NCBI RefSeq assembly: GCF_026341855.1
Contig: NZ_JAPENW010000001.1
Location: 2,905,001 to 2,969,000 of the forward strand
DNA length: 64,000 nt
Reading direction: 5' to 3'
From: Streptomyces sp. NBC_00568
GTDB lineage: Bacteria > Actinomycetota > Actinomycetes > Streptomycetales > Streptomycetaceae
Made by a program: the position numbers and the translations under genes. This document shows positions 42,058 through 50,609 of the stretch, one piece after another. The first letter of the stretch is position 1, and every line of letters starts with the position of its first letter. A model generated the notes under the pieces. It worked only from the letters and a program-made list of their open reading frames with translations, searched no databases and was not told where the DNA came from.

Positions 42058-42336
42058 ATGGAAATAACAGGTCTGTTCGTCCTCGCCGCGCTCGTGATCG
42101 CGGGTTTCGCCGGTCTGGAGAGCAAGCTCGGCCGCACCGACCGCAGGATCGCCCACGTCGAGCGCCGGCTCGACCTGATCCTGGACCACCTCGGCATCCG
42201 CGAGGATCCGCCGCACCTTCCGCAGGTCACCGCCTTCCTGCGCGACGGCAAGAAGATCCAGGCGATCAAGGCCTACCGAGAGGCCACCGGCGCGGGCCTG
42301 AAAGAGGCGAAGGACGCCGTGGAACGCATGAACTGA
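42058..42336 (+). CDS. Membrane-anchored L7/L12 C-terminal-like protein
   Basis: 92 residues. One N-terminal membrane helix (about 3-20), a short coiled helix (DRRIAHVERRLDLILDHLGI), then the fold of the ribosomal L7/L12 C-terminal domain: DGKKIQAIKAYREATGAGL and KEAKDAVERM. Leaderless start with TAGGAT 8 nt before, its TAG being the marR stop. Function of the anchored forms is unknown; they may recruit translation factors. Confidence 0.8.
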   Translation: MEITGLFVLAALVIAGFAGLESKLGRTDRRIAHVERRLDLILDHLGIREDPPHLPQVTAFLRDGKKIQAIKAYREATGAGLKEAKDAVERMN

Positions 42337-42393
42337 CACCTCCGCCGCCCGCCTCCGGCGCCCGGTGCCGGAGGGGCGTGACGTCGGTGCGTG

Positions 42394-43737
42394 TCAGAGA
42401 GGCGGTTGCGCCGGGGCCGGGCCCAGGGTCGTCGTGCCCGGGGCCGTGCGATGGCCGAGGCCCGTGCGGTAGGCGTCCAGGGCGGCTTCCACCCGGCCCG
42501 TACGGCGCAGCAGGTCGCCCAGCAGCCGGCACAGGTCCGCCAGGTCCCCGGCCGCGCCCGCCCGCTCCAGCAGGCTCATCGCCCGCACATAGTGCTCCTC
42601 CGCCGCCTCGGTGTCCCGGGCGTCCTCGGCGATGATGCCGAGCAGGCGGTGCGCGGCCGCCGCGTGGATGGCACCCCGCTCGGAGTTCAGGTCGCCGAGC
42701 ACCTGGTGCAGCAGGGCGGCCGCCTCGTCGGACTTGTCGCGCCGGTGCAGCACGTCGGCGAGCTCCACCGCGACCTGGCTGGTGTAGAGCGCGGCCCGCT
42801 TGGCGGACAGCATGGCCTGCGCCTCGCGCAACTCGTCCTCGGCACTCTCCAGTTCGCCGTTCTGCGCGTACAGGTATCCGCGCATCCAGTGGCAGTTGGC
42901 GAGCTCGGTGCGGATCTGGAGCTGCCGGTAGAGCTCGGCGGCCTTGGCGAGGGAGACGTCGGCCTCGGCGATCCGCCCCTCGGCGATCATCGTCCGCGCC
43001 ACCGACCGGTGCATCCGCGCCACCAGGGCCGGATCGCCGACCTGCGGCGCGAGGGCGAGCGCGAACTCGGCCGCCTGGGCGGCCCGGGCGTGCGCGCCCA
43101 TGTCCATGTAGGGCGCGATGACTCCCGTGTAGAGCAGGAGCAGCGCGTCGGGGTCGTGCAGGCCCGTCCGGTTGAGCTCGTCGAGGGTGGACTCGAACAG
43201 GTAGCAGGCGTAACGGAGTTCACCGGCGAGGTAGTGGGAGACCGCCCGGCCGCGCACGGCGGGGACCCGCTGCGGCAGCGGCGCGTCCCCCATCCGCTGC
43301 TCCGACTCCTCGAAGCGCCGCTGCGCCGTCTCCAGGTCCCCGATGTCCAGGGCGCATTCGCCGAGTCCGAGGAGCGCCGCGGCCTGCTCGGCGACCAGTC
43401 CGTGCGCCTCCGCCTCGGCGAGCAGCGCGGTGTAGACGCCGGCGGCCACCTCGGCCTCTCCGGTGGCGAGCGTGCGCTGCGCGTCGGTCAGCCGCAGCCG
43501 CAGGTCGGTGGCGAGGTGGGCGGGCCGCCCGGTGGCCAGCTCCTCGTAGGCGACCCCGAGCCGTCCGGCGATGTGCCGCAGCGCGGGTTCGGAGGCCCGC
43601 ACCCGTCCGGCCTCCAGGGTGGAGATGTACGCGGGGGTGTACGCAGGCTCCGCCAACTGCTTCTGCGTCAGGCCGCGTTCCGTACGCAGCTGCTGCACCC
43701 TGCGCCCGATGATCTCCGGGTCGTCCCGCTCCGCCAT
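42394..43737 (-). CDS. HTH-TPR regulator (RRNPP-like architecture)
   Basis: 447 residues. N-terminal XRE helix-turn-helix (RVQQLRTERGLTQKQLAEPA, YISTLEAGRVR), then about nine TPR-like helix pairs to the C terminus, the plan of PlcR/Rap/AimR-type receptors which bind short peptides. The divergent neighbour is a 57-residue secreted peptide, and TTAAGC repeats occupy the gap. Alternatively it resembles Streptomyces development regulators with TPRs whose ligands are unknown. Confidence 0.85.
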   Translation of the reverse strand: MAERDDPEIIGRRVQQLRTERGLTQKQLAEPAYTPAYISTLEAGRVRASEPALRHIAGRLGVAYEELATGRPAHLATDLRLRLTDAQRTLATGEAEVAAGVYTALLAEAEAHGLVAEQAAALLGLGECALDIGDLETAQRRFEESEQRMGDAPLPQRVPAVRGRAVSHYLAGELRYACYLFESTLDELNRTGLHDPDALLLLYTGVIAPYMDMGAHARAAQAAEFALALAPQVGDPALVARMHRSVARTMIAEGRIAEADVSLAKAAELYRQLQIRTELANCHWMRGYLYAQNGELESAEDELREAQAMLSAKRAALYTSQVAVELADVLHRRDKSDEAAALLHQVLGDLNSERGAIHAAAAHRLLGIIAEDARDTEAAEEHYVRAMSLLERAGAAGDLADLCRLLGDLLRRTGRVEAALDAYRTGLGHRTAPGTTTLGPAPAQPPL

Positions 43738-43739
43738 GG

Positions 43740-43768
43740 GTTAAGCATGCCATTAAGCCGAGTTAAGT
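43740..43768. promoter_or_regulatory. Three TTAAG(C) direct repeats
   Basis: GTTAAGC, ATTAAGC and GTTAAGT spaced about 11-12 bp, directly upstream of the HTH-TPR ATG. AT-rich against the GC background, as expected for an operator. Confidence 0.55.
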
Positions 43769-43848
43769 CCGGCCTGTTGTCGACTCTCGTCCAACTCTCC
43801 TTGGCCCTCTTGCGATGGAAGGACGAGAACCTCTACGTTAAGCGGCGG

Positions 43849-43864
43849 ATTAAGCCTGCTTAAT
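43849..43864. promoter_or_regulatory. ATTAAGC-CT-GCTTAAT palindrome
   Basis: Perfect 7-bp arms, 26 nt before the peptide gene start; another TTAAGC lies at 43838. Matches the half-sites at 43740-43768, so one regulator probably controls both divergent genes. Confidence 0.6.
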
Positions 43865-43889
43865 ACGCCGCTGTTGTTGCGAGGTCACC

Positions 43890-44063
43890 GTGCTCCGACG
43901 TATTTCCGCGCGCTACTCCAGAGGGTTTCTCGCCGCCGTCATCGCGGTCGCCGCGCTGGTCACGGTGGCGAACGTCGGCCCCGCGAGGGCGGCGGGACCG
44001 GCCCCCGCCGCACACACCGCCTCGAAGGCGGCCGGGCATCAGGGACTCCCCGCGGGACGCTGA
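43890..44063 (+). CDS. 57-residue secreted peptide precursor
   Basis: GTG 43890 with GAGGT 4-5 nt upstream. Basic start (LRRISARYSRG), hydrophobic core (FLAAVIAVAALVTVANVG) and ARA|AG cleavage site, leaving about 22 residues ending KAAGHQGLPAGR. Genes of exported pre-peptides beside HTH-TPR receptors are typical of quorum systems. The following 90 nt keep coding bias in the +1 frame; see findings. Confidence 0.6.
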   Translation: MLRRISARYSRGFLAAVIAVAALVTVANVGPARAAGPAPAAHTASKAAGHQGLPAGR

Positions 44064-44159
44064 CCCGACGCACCGCCGTCCGGGCGCGTGCCTCGCCACC
44101 GGGTCCTTCAGTGCCATTGCCGTCCCCGGCCGCCCCGTCCACACGCTGTGGACGCCGGA

Positions 44160-44176
44160 CGCGCCCTGAGGGCGCG
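44160..44176 (+). terminator. Short hairpin after the peptide gene
   Basis: CGCGCCCT-G-AGGGCGCG; overlaps the end of the out-of-frame coding tail. No T tract. Confidence 0.4.
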
Positions 44177-44314
44177 CTCCGCCGGTCGTGGACACGGTCG
44201 CCGGCCGGCAGCGGGTGACATCCCGCCCCGTCCCGGCCGTCCTGGGGATGACGGACGGCGGCGTCATGGCCGTACGGCCGCTCCGAATCCCCCGTACGAG
44301 GGACACCCGCCGCT

Positions 44315-44320
44315 TACGCT
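44315..44320 (+). promoter_or_regulatory. -10 box of the M20 amidohydrolase (leaderless)
   Basis: TACGCT, 6 nt before GTG 44327. Confidence 0.55.
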
Positions 44321-44326
44321 GGGCCC

Positions 44327-45574
44327 GTGACCTCTGCCGCCGCCCGCATCGCGCTGGACCTCACCGCCGACCTCCCGGTCCCCGCCCTGGAGGACTTCTA
44401 CCGCGACCTGCACCGGCATCCCGAGCTGTCGCTGCGCGAGCACCGCACGGCCGCCGCCCTCGCCGAGCGGCTGCGCAAGGCCGGGTACGACACGACCGAG
44501 GGCGTGGGCGGCACGGGCGTCGTGGGCGTCCTGCGGAACGGGGACGGGCCCACCGTCCTGCTGCGCGCCGACATGGACGCGCTGCCCGTCGCCGAGCGGA
44601 CCGGACTGCCGTACGCCTCACGGACCGACGGAGTCATGCACGCCTGCGGTCACGATCTGCACGTCACCTGGCTGGCCGGTGCCGCCGAGGCGCTCGCCGC
44701 CGGGCGCGACACCTGGTCCGGCACGCTGGTCCTGGTCGGACAGCCGGCCGAGGAGACGGGCGAGGGCGCCGCCCTGATGGTCGCCGACGGGCTCCACGAA
44801 CGCTTCCCGCGGCCCGGTGTCCTGCTCGCCCAGCACGCGGCACCCGGCCCCGCCGGGCTGTACGCGCACTCCCCGGGTCTGATCATGTCCGCCTCGACGG
44901 ACATCGACATCGTCGTGCACGGGCGGGGCGGCCACGGTTCGCGGCCCGAGGCGACCGTCGACCCGGTGGTGACGGCGGCGTACATCGTGACGCGGCTCCA
45001 GACGGTCGTCAGCCGGGAGGTCGCGGCCCGGGACTCCGCCGTGCTGACCGTGGGGCGGATCGAGGCCGGCACCCGGCACAACATCATCCCGTCCGAGGCC
45101 CGGATCTCCCTGAACCTGCGGACCCAGTCGCCGGAGGTGCGGGAGCGGATGATCGCCGCCGTGCGACGCGTCGCGGCGGGCGAGTGCGCGGCGGCCGGCT
45201 GCCCGGCCGAGCCCGGGATCACCGTGGGCAGCGACTTCCCGGTGACCGTCAACGACGCCGACACCGACCGGCGGACCGCCGCCGTGCACGGCGAGGTCTT
45301 CGGTGCCGGGACGATCCTCGACCCCGGTCCGGCCATGGGCAGCGAGGACTTCCCACGGCTCGCCGCCGGGGGAATCCCTTACTCCTACTGGTTCGTGACC
45401 AGCACCCCGGCCGACGTCTGGAACGCGGCCCCGGGCGGCGACGACCTCATGACCAGGCTCGCGGCCGTGCCCAGCAACCACAGTCCGCACTTCGCCCCCG
45501 ACCTGTGCACGCTCGCGCCGGGCGTACGGACCCTGGTGTCGGGTGCGCTGGCGTCCCTGTCGGTCGGCGGCTGA
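44327..45574 (+). CDS. M20D-type amidohydrolase
   Basis: 415 residues. LRADMDALPV, MHACGHDLH, QPAEETGEGA and GSEDFPRLA are the di-metal motifs of the hippurate/N-acyl-amino-acid hydrolase branch of M20. No signal. Acts on an N-acylated amino acid or indole-acetyl conjugate; substrate not determinable. Leaderless start. Confidence 0.9.
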   Translation: MTSAAARIALDLTADLPVPALEDFYRDLHRHPELSLREHRTAAALAERLRKAGYDTTEGVGGTGVVGVLRNGDGPTVLLRADMDALPVAERTGLPYASRTDGVMHACGHDLHVTWLAGAAEALAAGRDTWSGTLVLVGQPAEETGEGAALMVADGLHERFPRPGVLLAQHAAPGPAGLYAHSPGLIMSASTDIDIVVHGRGGHGSRPEATVDPVVTAAYIVTRLQTVVSREVAARDSAVLTVGRIEAGTRHNIIPSEARISLNLRTQSPEVRERMIAAVRRVAAGECAAAGCPAEPGITVGSDFPVTVNDADTDRRTAAVHGEVFGAGTILDPGPAMGSEDFPRLAAGGIPYSYWFVTSTPADVWNAAPGGDDLMTRLAAVPSNHSPHFAPDLCTLAPGVRTLVSGALASLSVGG

Positions 45575-45587
45575 GAACCTCCCGGCC

Positions 45588-47036
45588 TCACGCCTGCGTC
45601 TGCAACTGGCGCAGCTGCTCCTGGACGTGGTCCAGCGCGCCTTCCCGGCGTCCGGGCACGCGCAGCCTCAACCGCGCCAGTTCCGAGCCGAGTTCGCGGG
45701 CCCGCGCCGGATCGTCGACACGGCCCCACTGGTGGTGCGCGCGGTCCACCGCCGATTCCACCTCCGGGGTGTCCGCGGCCTGTCCCGCGTCCAGCCGGGC
45801 CACCGCGACCGCCAGCCAGGTACGGCAGCTGCGCTCCGGGTCCCCCGCGAACATCGCCAGATCCGCCCGCACCTCCATCCAGTGCAGCACCTGCTCGGAG
45901 CCGGGCCCGTACGCGCGCAGCGCCTCCTCCTCCCGGCGGCCCGCCAACCCGGCGGCCTCACCGTGCCGTCCGGCCCGGACGGCGGCGGTGATCTCCCCAT
46001 GGGGATCGGAGGACGGTGAACTCTCCTGCTGAGTCGCCTGGTTGGGGATGGCCATCAGCATCGGCTGCGGCGGGGCGGGCGGTTGGGACCCCGGTGGGGT
46101 GGACGGCTCCACCCTGGAGGGTGCGCCGAGGGGCGGCTCGGGCGGCGTGAGCGGCGCGGGCGGCGCCTGCGGGGCGGGCGACGCGAACGGAGCGGGCGGC
46201 GCGAACGGCGCGGGCGGCGGGGCCTGCGGGAGCGGCGGAGGAGATGTCACGGTCGTGAACCCCGGTGCCGGGGGCCATGGTTGCCCGGCCCAGGACTGCC
46301 CGGGACCGGGCGGGAACGGCGGCGCGCCGGTCTCCGCGACCACCGCACCCGCAACCGGGGCGGCGGCGGAAGCGGGCGCGCCCGGACCGCCCTGCCCGGG
46401 TGCGAACAGCAGATCCGGCGTCCCCGGCCGGGCCGCCGCGTCCTCGCCCGTCGTCCTCGTCAGGGCCTGCTGGTGGAGCTGGAGGAGGGGAGGCCGGTGG
46501 CCACTGCGAAGGATGGTGGCGACGGCTCTCATGTACGTCGGCTGCGCCACCGTACGGCGGGGCGGGGGCGGGGCGACCCGGCCGTACAGGGCGGTCGCCG
46601 GACCCACCGCGAGAGGGCGCCCGGCGAGGTGCGTCCAGGTGTCCGCGTCCGCGTGCAGGTCGACGAAGACGCTCGTCAGGCCCGGTGGGCGCAGCCGGAG
46701 TTCCTCGGCGACCCAGTGCCAGGGGAAGGCCGTGTAGCGGACCGTCGCCGGAGTGGTGCGGGCCAGCGCGAGATGGGGGAGCCGCTGGCGGCGGTCCAGC
46801 TGGAGCTGCCCGGTCACGAACATCGTCAGTGGTCCGGGAGAGGTCGCGGCCGCGCGCAGCCGGGTCAGCACGGCCTGCGGCTCCAACGGGTCGGCCAGCT
46901 CCACGACGTTCGCGGTCTCGGTGCCCGAGAGCACCGACGGGGCGACGGCCGCGAGCACGGGGAGCACGGAGGCCGCGTCCACCAGACACCCCTTGCCCAC
47001 CGGCGAGGCCGCGAGAAGCAGCACGGTTCCGGGCAT
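45588..47036 (-). CDS. Proline-rich protein with helical C terminus
   Basis: 482 residues from ATG 47036 (GGGAGGG 5-6 nt before). The N-terminal about 180 residues look globular (LLLAASPVGKGCLVDAASVL, FVTGQLQLDRRQRLPHLAL), then about 150 residues of Pro/Ala-rich linker, and a C-terminal TPR-like bundle (AGRHGEAAGLAGRREEEALR...). I do not recognise the first domain. Convergent with the M20 gene. Confidence 0.75.
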   Translation of the reverse strand: MPGTVLLLAASPVGKGCLVDAASVLPVLAAVAPSVLSGTETANVVELADPLEPQAVLTRLRAAATSPGPLTMFVTGQLQLDRRQRLPHLALARTTPATVRYTAFPWHWVAEELRLRPPGLTSVFVDLHADADTWTHLAGRPLAVGPATALYGRVAPPPPRRTVAQPTYMRAVATILRSGHRPPLLQLHQQALTRTTGEDAAARPGTPDLLFAPGQGGPGAPASAAAPVAGAVVAETGAPPFPPGPGQSWAGQPWPPAPGFTTVTSPPPLPQAPPPAPFAPPAPFASPAPQAPPAPLTPPEPPLGAPSRVEPSTPPGSQPPAPPQPMLMAIPNQATQQESSPSSDPHGEITAAVRAGRHGEAAGLAGRREEEALRAYGPGSEQVLHWMEVRADLAMFAGDPERSCRTWLAVAVARLDAGQAADTPEVESAVDRAHHQWGRVDDPARARELGSELARLRLRVPGRREGALDHVQEQLRQLQTQA

Positions 47037-47160
47037 AGGTTCCCTCCCCCATCGATCAGGTACGTCAGCACCGTAACCGCTGCGCATGCAAAGAGGGGAC
47101 GCGCGGCGTGCGAACTCACCGCCGCCCGACGGGACCTGACGTCCGTGTCCGCCGTCCCCG

Positions 47161-48339
47161 CTACGCCCGCCGACCGCCGGGAGCCAGGCGCCGAACCGCG
47201 AAGATCGTCGTGTCGTCGGCGAGCCGGCCGCCGCAGTGGCCCAGGGTGCCGTCGCGGACGAACCGTACGAGGAGGCGCGGGTCGGCGGTGCGCCGGTCCC
47301 GGGCCAGTGCCCTCACGAGGGCGTCGCGGAGCGGGAAGAAGTCGCCGGCCGCGTCGCGGGCCTCCGTCACGCCGTCCGTGACCAGGAGCAGCGTCTCTCC
47401 GGGAGCCAGCGGAACCCGCAGCACCGGTGGCGGCTCGGACGTCAACTCGCCTAGTCCGAGCGGCAGTCCGTCCCCGAGCGGCAGACTCCGTACGCCGTCG
47501 GGAGTGACCACGAGCGGAGGTTCGTGGCCGAAGTTGATGACCTCGACGGTGGCCGCCGTGTCCTCGGGGAAGGCGACCAGGACGCCGGTCGCGAAACGGT
47601 CGCCCTCGTCGCGGCCGAGCGCCGCGCAGTAGCGGACGTGCCGCAGCATCCGGACCTCCAGCCGGGCGGCGACCGTGGCGAGGACCTGTTCGTGGTACGC
47701 CGCCTCGCGGAACGTGCCGAGCAGCGCGGCCGCCGCCTCCACCGCCGCCAGTCCCTTGCCCTGGACGTCGCCGAGCAGCAGGCGGGTGCCGTGCGGTCCG
47801 GGCTGGATGTCGTAGAAGTCGCCGCCGACGCGGGCCTCGCTGTCGGCGGTGAGGTAGACGGCGGCGTGGTCCAGGCCGCCCCAGCCCGGCGCCATCGGGC
47901 GCAGCACGGTGCGGCGGGTCGTCTCGGCCACGTCCCGCATGTGCAGCATGCGGCGCTCACCGCGCACCCGCACCGAGCAGGCGAGGACCGCGAGGACGCC
48001 GCCCGCCAGAACGAGGATGAAATCGGGCAGACCCGTCCGGTACTGGTGCGGCCACGACGTGTCCACGGCGCTGTAGGTGAGCAGCGACAGCACGGCGAAC
48101 GCCGTCGTGCCCAGCACTCCGCAGAGCGCGGCGGCGATGGCCGGAACCAGCGCCACCCAGGAGATGATCCGGAATCTGCCGGAGGTGTTCGCGTCGAGCA
48201 GCGCGATGGCGACGAGCAGCAGCAGCGGCGGCACCCAGGCGATGCTGCGGCCGCGCGCACGCAGGGGTTTCTGCCGTTGGACATCGTCCGGCCGCCCGGC
48301 GCGCGGGAGTCCGCCGAGTACGGATCTACGGGCGGCCAC
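47161..48339 (-). CDS. Membrane SpoIIE-type protein phosphatase
   Basis: 392 residues. Three to four N-terminal membrane helices, a linker coil, then a PP2C/SpoIIE domain: GGDFYDIQPG, LLLGDVQGKGLAA, INFGHEPPL and TDGVTEARD hold the metal Asp residues. Such enzymes dephosphorylate anti-anti-sigma factors. GTG start after GGGAGG. Confidence 0.9.
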   Translation of the reverse strand: MAARRSVLGGLPRAGRPDDVQRQKPLRARGRSIAWVPPLLLLVAIALLDANTSGRFRIISWVALVPAIAAALCGVLGTTAFAVLSLLTYSAVDTSWPHQYRTGLPDFILVLAGGVLAVLACSVRVRGERRMLHMRDVAETTRRTVLRPMAPGWGGLDHAAVYLTADSEARVGGDFYDIQPGPHGTRLLLGDVQGKGLAAVEAAAALLGTFREAAYHEQVLATVAARLEVRMLRHVRYCAALGRDEGDRFATGVLVAFPEDTAATVEVINFGHEPPLVVTPDGVRSLPLGDGLPLGLGELTSEPPPVLRVPLAPGETLLLVTDGVTEARDAAGDFFPLRDALVRALARDRRTADPRLLVRFVRDGTLGHCGGRLADDTTIFAVRRLAPGGRRA

Positions 48340-48368
48340 CTCGCCGTACCGCCTCCCGTTCCCTGCTC

Positions 48369-49007
48369 TCAGTACGCGACCGACATCCGGCCGTTCGGGT
48401 GGACGGGCATCTCCAGCTGGTCGACGAAGGCCATCGCGTAGTCCTCGGCGCTGATCCGGCTCCGGCCCTCGGCGTCGGTGAGCATGCGGTCGCCGCCGAT
48501 CCTGAATTCGCCCGTGCGTTCGCCCGGACCGATCTCCGCGGCGGGCGAGATGTACGTCCAGTCGAGGTCGTCGACGTAGGCCCGGTAGAAGGCGAGGGCG
48601 TCGCGGTGGGCCAGGGCCTCGGGAAGGTAGGTCTCCGGGAAGTCGGGCTGGTCACAGGCGGCCTGACCGGGCGCGACCTCCAGGGTGCCCGCGCCGCCGA
48701 CGATCACGAGCCGCCGTACCCCGGCCGTCCGGACGCCGTCCACCAGGGACTGGTTGAGGACGAGGAAGGGTTCGCGGGGATCGGAGCCGTCCCGGGGCGG
48801 GACGCACGCAGACCCCACCGCGTCCGCGCCGGCCACGAGCTCGGCGACCTTCGCCGGGTCCGAGGCGTCGGCCGCCGTCGAGGCGACCCCGGGCACCGGG
48901 GACTGCCCGGACCGGCTGACCGCGACGACCTGGTGTCCGCGTGCCGACGCCTCCGTGGCGATGCGGCTGCCGACCATGCCGGTGGCGCCGAAGAGTACGA
49001 GCTTCAT
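48369..49007 (-). CDS. NAD(P)-binding protein, YwnB/atypical SDR
   Basis: 212 residues. GATGMVGSR dinucleotide motif; RRLVIVGGAGTLEVAPG and WTYISPAAEIGPG are typical of the NmrA-like YwnB group. GAGGTG precedes the ATG. Role: flavin reductase or redox sensor, unknown. Same strand as the phosphatase. Confidence 0.85.
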   Translation of the reverse strand: MKLVLFGATGMVGSRIATEASARGHQVVAVSRSGQSPVPGVASTAADASDPAKVAELVAGADAVGSACVPPRDGSDPREPFLVLNQSLVDGVRTAGVRRLVIVGGAGTLEVAPGQAACDQPDFPETYLPEALAHRDALAFYRAYVDDLDWTYISPAAEIGPGERTGEFRIGGDRMLTDAEGRSRISAEDYAMAFVDQLEMPVHPNGRMSVAY

Positions 49008-49211
49008 GCACCTCAGCGAAGCACGCGACCATGATCACCGCATCCCGGCGCGGCACGCGCCCATGATCGACGCGTCCCCGGCGGGCCGGCCGTCGGCGAC
49101 CGGCGGACGCCCCTCGCGGAAGGCCTGCGACAGGCCTCCCGTCCCGACTTGCCAGGGGCTCCGGCGAGGTGTGACCTGGAAGGCGGGGGGCGAGCAGAGA
49201 GGAGTCCTCCC

Positions 49212-49646
49212 ATGGCTCACGCCGCACCCGTTTCAGGGAAAGCGAGTACATCCGGATCGACCGACGTCTTCGGGGCGCAGACCCACACGATCGCGAAGTG
49301 GGCGGTGCCCGTCGCCGCCGGTCTCGTCTACGGCTTCTGGGCCGCCGCCATCAACCGGGACACCGGTGCGATCACGGGCTGGAACGTGCTGTTCGGCTTC
49401 GTGTGCGCCATCGCGTTCGCGGCGGCCTACATCGGCGTCCGCGCGCTGGCGCCGATGATGCGGCGCGAACTGCACGCGGTGATGTGGGCCGCGTTCGCGG
49501 GCTGTGCGTTCGGTTTCCTGTACAGCCAGACCGACGCGACCGTCCTGCGGTCCGTGTTCATGTCGCTGGCGGTCGCCGTGGGCGTGTTCGCGGTGGCCTT
49601 CTACCGCTACTACACACACGAGGACGCCGCGGGAAAGGCGGGCTGA
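49212..49646 (+). CDS. Four-helix membrane protein
   Basis: 144 residues. Hydrophobic segments at about 28-46, 58-76, 88-104 and 112-129. GAGAGGAG precedes ATG 49212. No recognisable motif. Followed by strong hairpin 49667-49704. Confidence 0.75.
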   Translation: MAHAAPVSGKASTSGSTDVFGAQTHTIAKWAVPVAAGLVYGFWAAAINRDTGAITGWNVLFGFVCAIAFAAAYIGVRALAPMMRRELHAVMWAAFAGCAFGFLYSQTDATVLRSVFMSLAVAVGVFAVAFYRYYTHEDAAGKAG

Positions 49647-49666
49647 CGTCGTCCTGTGCCTCGTCC

Positions 49667-49704
49667 TGTGCCGTTCCGGCCTCGCGGGAGGCCGGAACGG
49701 CACA
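49667..49704 (+). terminator. Perfect 17-bp hairpin
   Basis: TGTGCCGTTCCGGCCTC with its complement and a GCGG tetraloop, 21 nt after the stop of the membrane protein gene. Confidence 0.85.
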
Positions 49705-49825
49705 CGGCTGACGTCACACCACAGCTGACGTCAAGCACGACTGACGCGTCACCACGGCTGACGTCACCACGGCCACGACTGACTCGTCATCACGGCGTAC
49801 GGCCGACGCCACCACGGCATACGGC
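49700..49825. repeat. Short direct repeats CGGCTGACGTCACCAC
   Basis: About six degenerate copies carrying TGACGTCA palindromes between two terminators; no gene. Confidence 0.7.
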
Positions 49826-49860
49826 GCACGAGGCCCCGGCGGGCAGCCGGGGCCTCGTGC
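49826..49860 (-). terminator. Perfect 15-bp hairpin
   Basis: GCACGAGGCCCCGGC, loop GGGCA, complement; 20 nt downstream of the minus-strand secreted protein gene. Confidence 0.85.
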
Positions 49861-49879
49861 GTCTCCCTCACTCACCTAC

Positions 49880-50422
49880 TCACCTACCACCTGGGACCCA
49901 GTCCCAGGAGTTCGAGGAGGAGCCGGACACGGTCCAGGTCCAGGAGCTGGAGACGCTGAAGCTCCAGGTGGAGCCGGTCGAACTCCAGCCGGGGTCGTTG
50001 CGCGGGTTCCGGTCGTTGTCCCAGTGCGCGTTGTGCCACACCCCGTCCTTCTCGCCGGGGCACGGGTCCGAGCAACTGGGCACCCACTGGCCGCCGGTGT
50101 CGACGAACGCGGCGCTCGCCCAGGCGTGGGCGCCGACGAGCCAGTACCAGTTGGTGTCGCCGAAGACGCTCTGTCCGGTCACCGCGCACTGCACGCGGTC
50201 CTGACTGCCCGGTGAGAGCGCGCCGACGACGGGCGAGTTCGTGCTGGGCTGGAGTCGCAGGTTCAGTTCTCCACGGGAGACGACGGTGCCCCAGACGGGA
50301 CCGGAGCTGTCGGTGTGCGCCGACGGAGCCGCCGCCATGGAGGTGCCGGCGGCCGCGACGGTCAGTACACCGCCGCTGAGCAGGGCCGCGGCAAGAGTCC
50401 GCAGGGCCGGGGTGGTGCGCAT
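49880..50422 (-). CDS. Secreted SH3-like protein with Ser/Trp tail
   Basis: 180 residues from ATG 50422, preceded by a near-perfect GGAGG. Signal peptide cleaved near AAA/APS; an SH3b-type domain (LNLRLQPSTNSPVVGALSPG) and VQCAVTG, PSCSDPCPG cysteines. The last about 40 residues are a Ser/Trp/Thr-rich tail (SSSWTWTVSG). Probably binds wall or substrate outside the cell. Confidence 0.8.
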   Translation of the reverse strand: MRTTPALRTLAAALLSGGVLTVAAAGTSMAAAPSAHTDSSGPVWGTVVSRGELNLRLQPSTNSPVVGALSPGSQDRVQCAVTGQSVFGDTNWYWLVGAHAWASAAFVDTGGQWVPSCSDPCPGEKDGVWHNAHWDNDRNPRNDPGWSSTGSTWSFSVSSSWTWTVSGSSSNSWDWVPGGR

Positions 50423-50609
50423 ATCGGCCTCCTTTTCCCCAGATCCAGGAAACACCCGTTCGGGTGAGGGCTCCACCGGAGCGGGCGGAGCCCTTGGGGC
50501 GACTGGGAAGCGCGGGGGTGGAAGGCGGCGTGGGGAGGCCGTCGAAGAGGGCCGGACGGGGGTCGGAAGCGGCTTCGCGGGCGTGGCGGCTCCCCGTTCG
50601 GCTTGTCAT

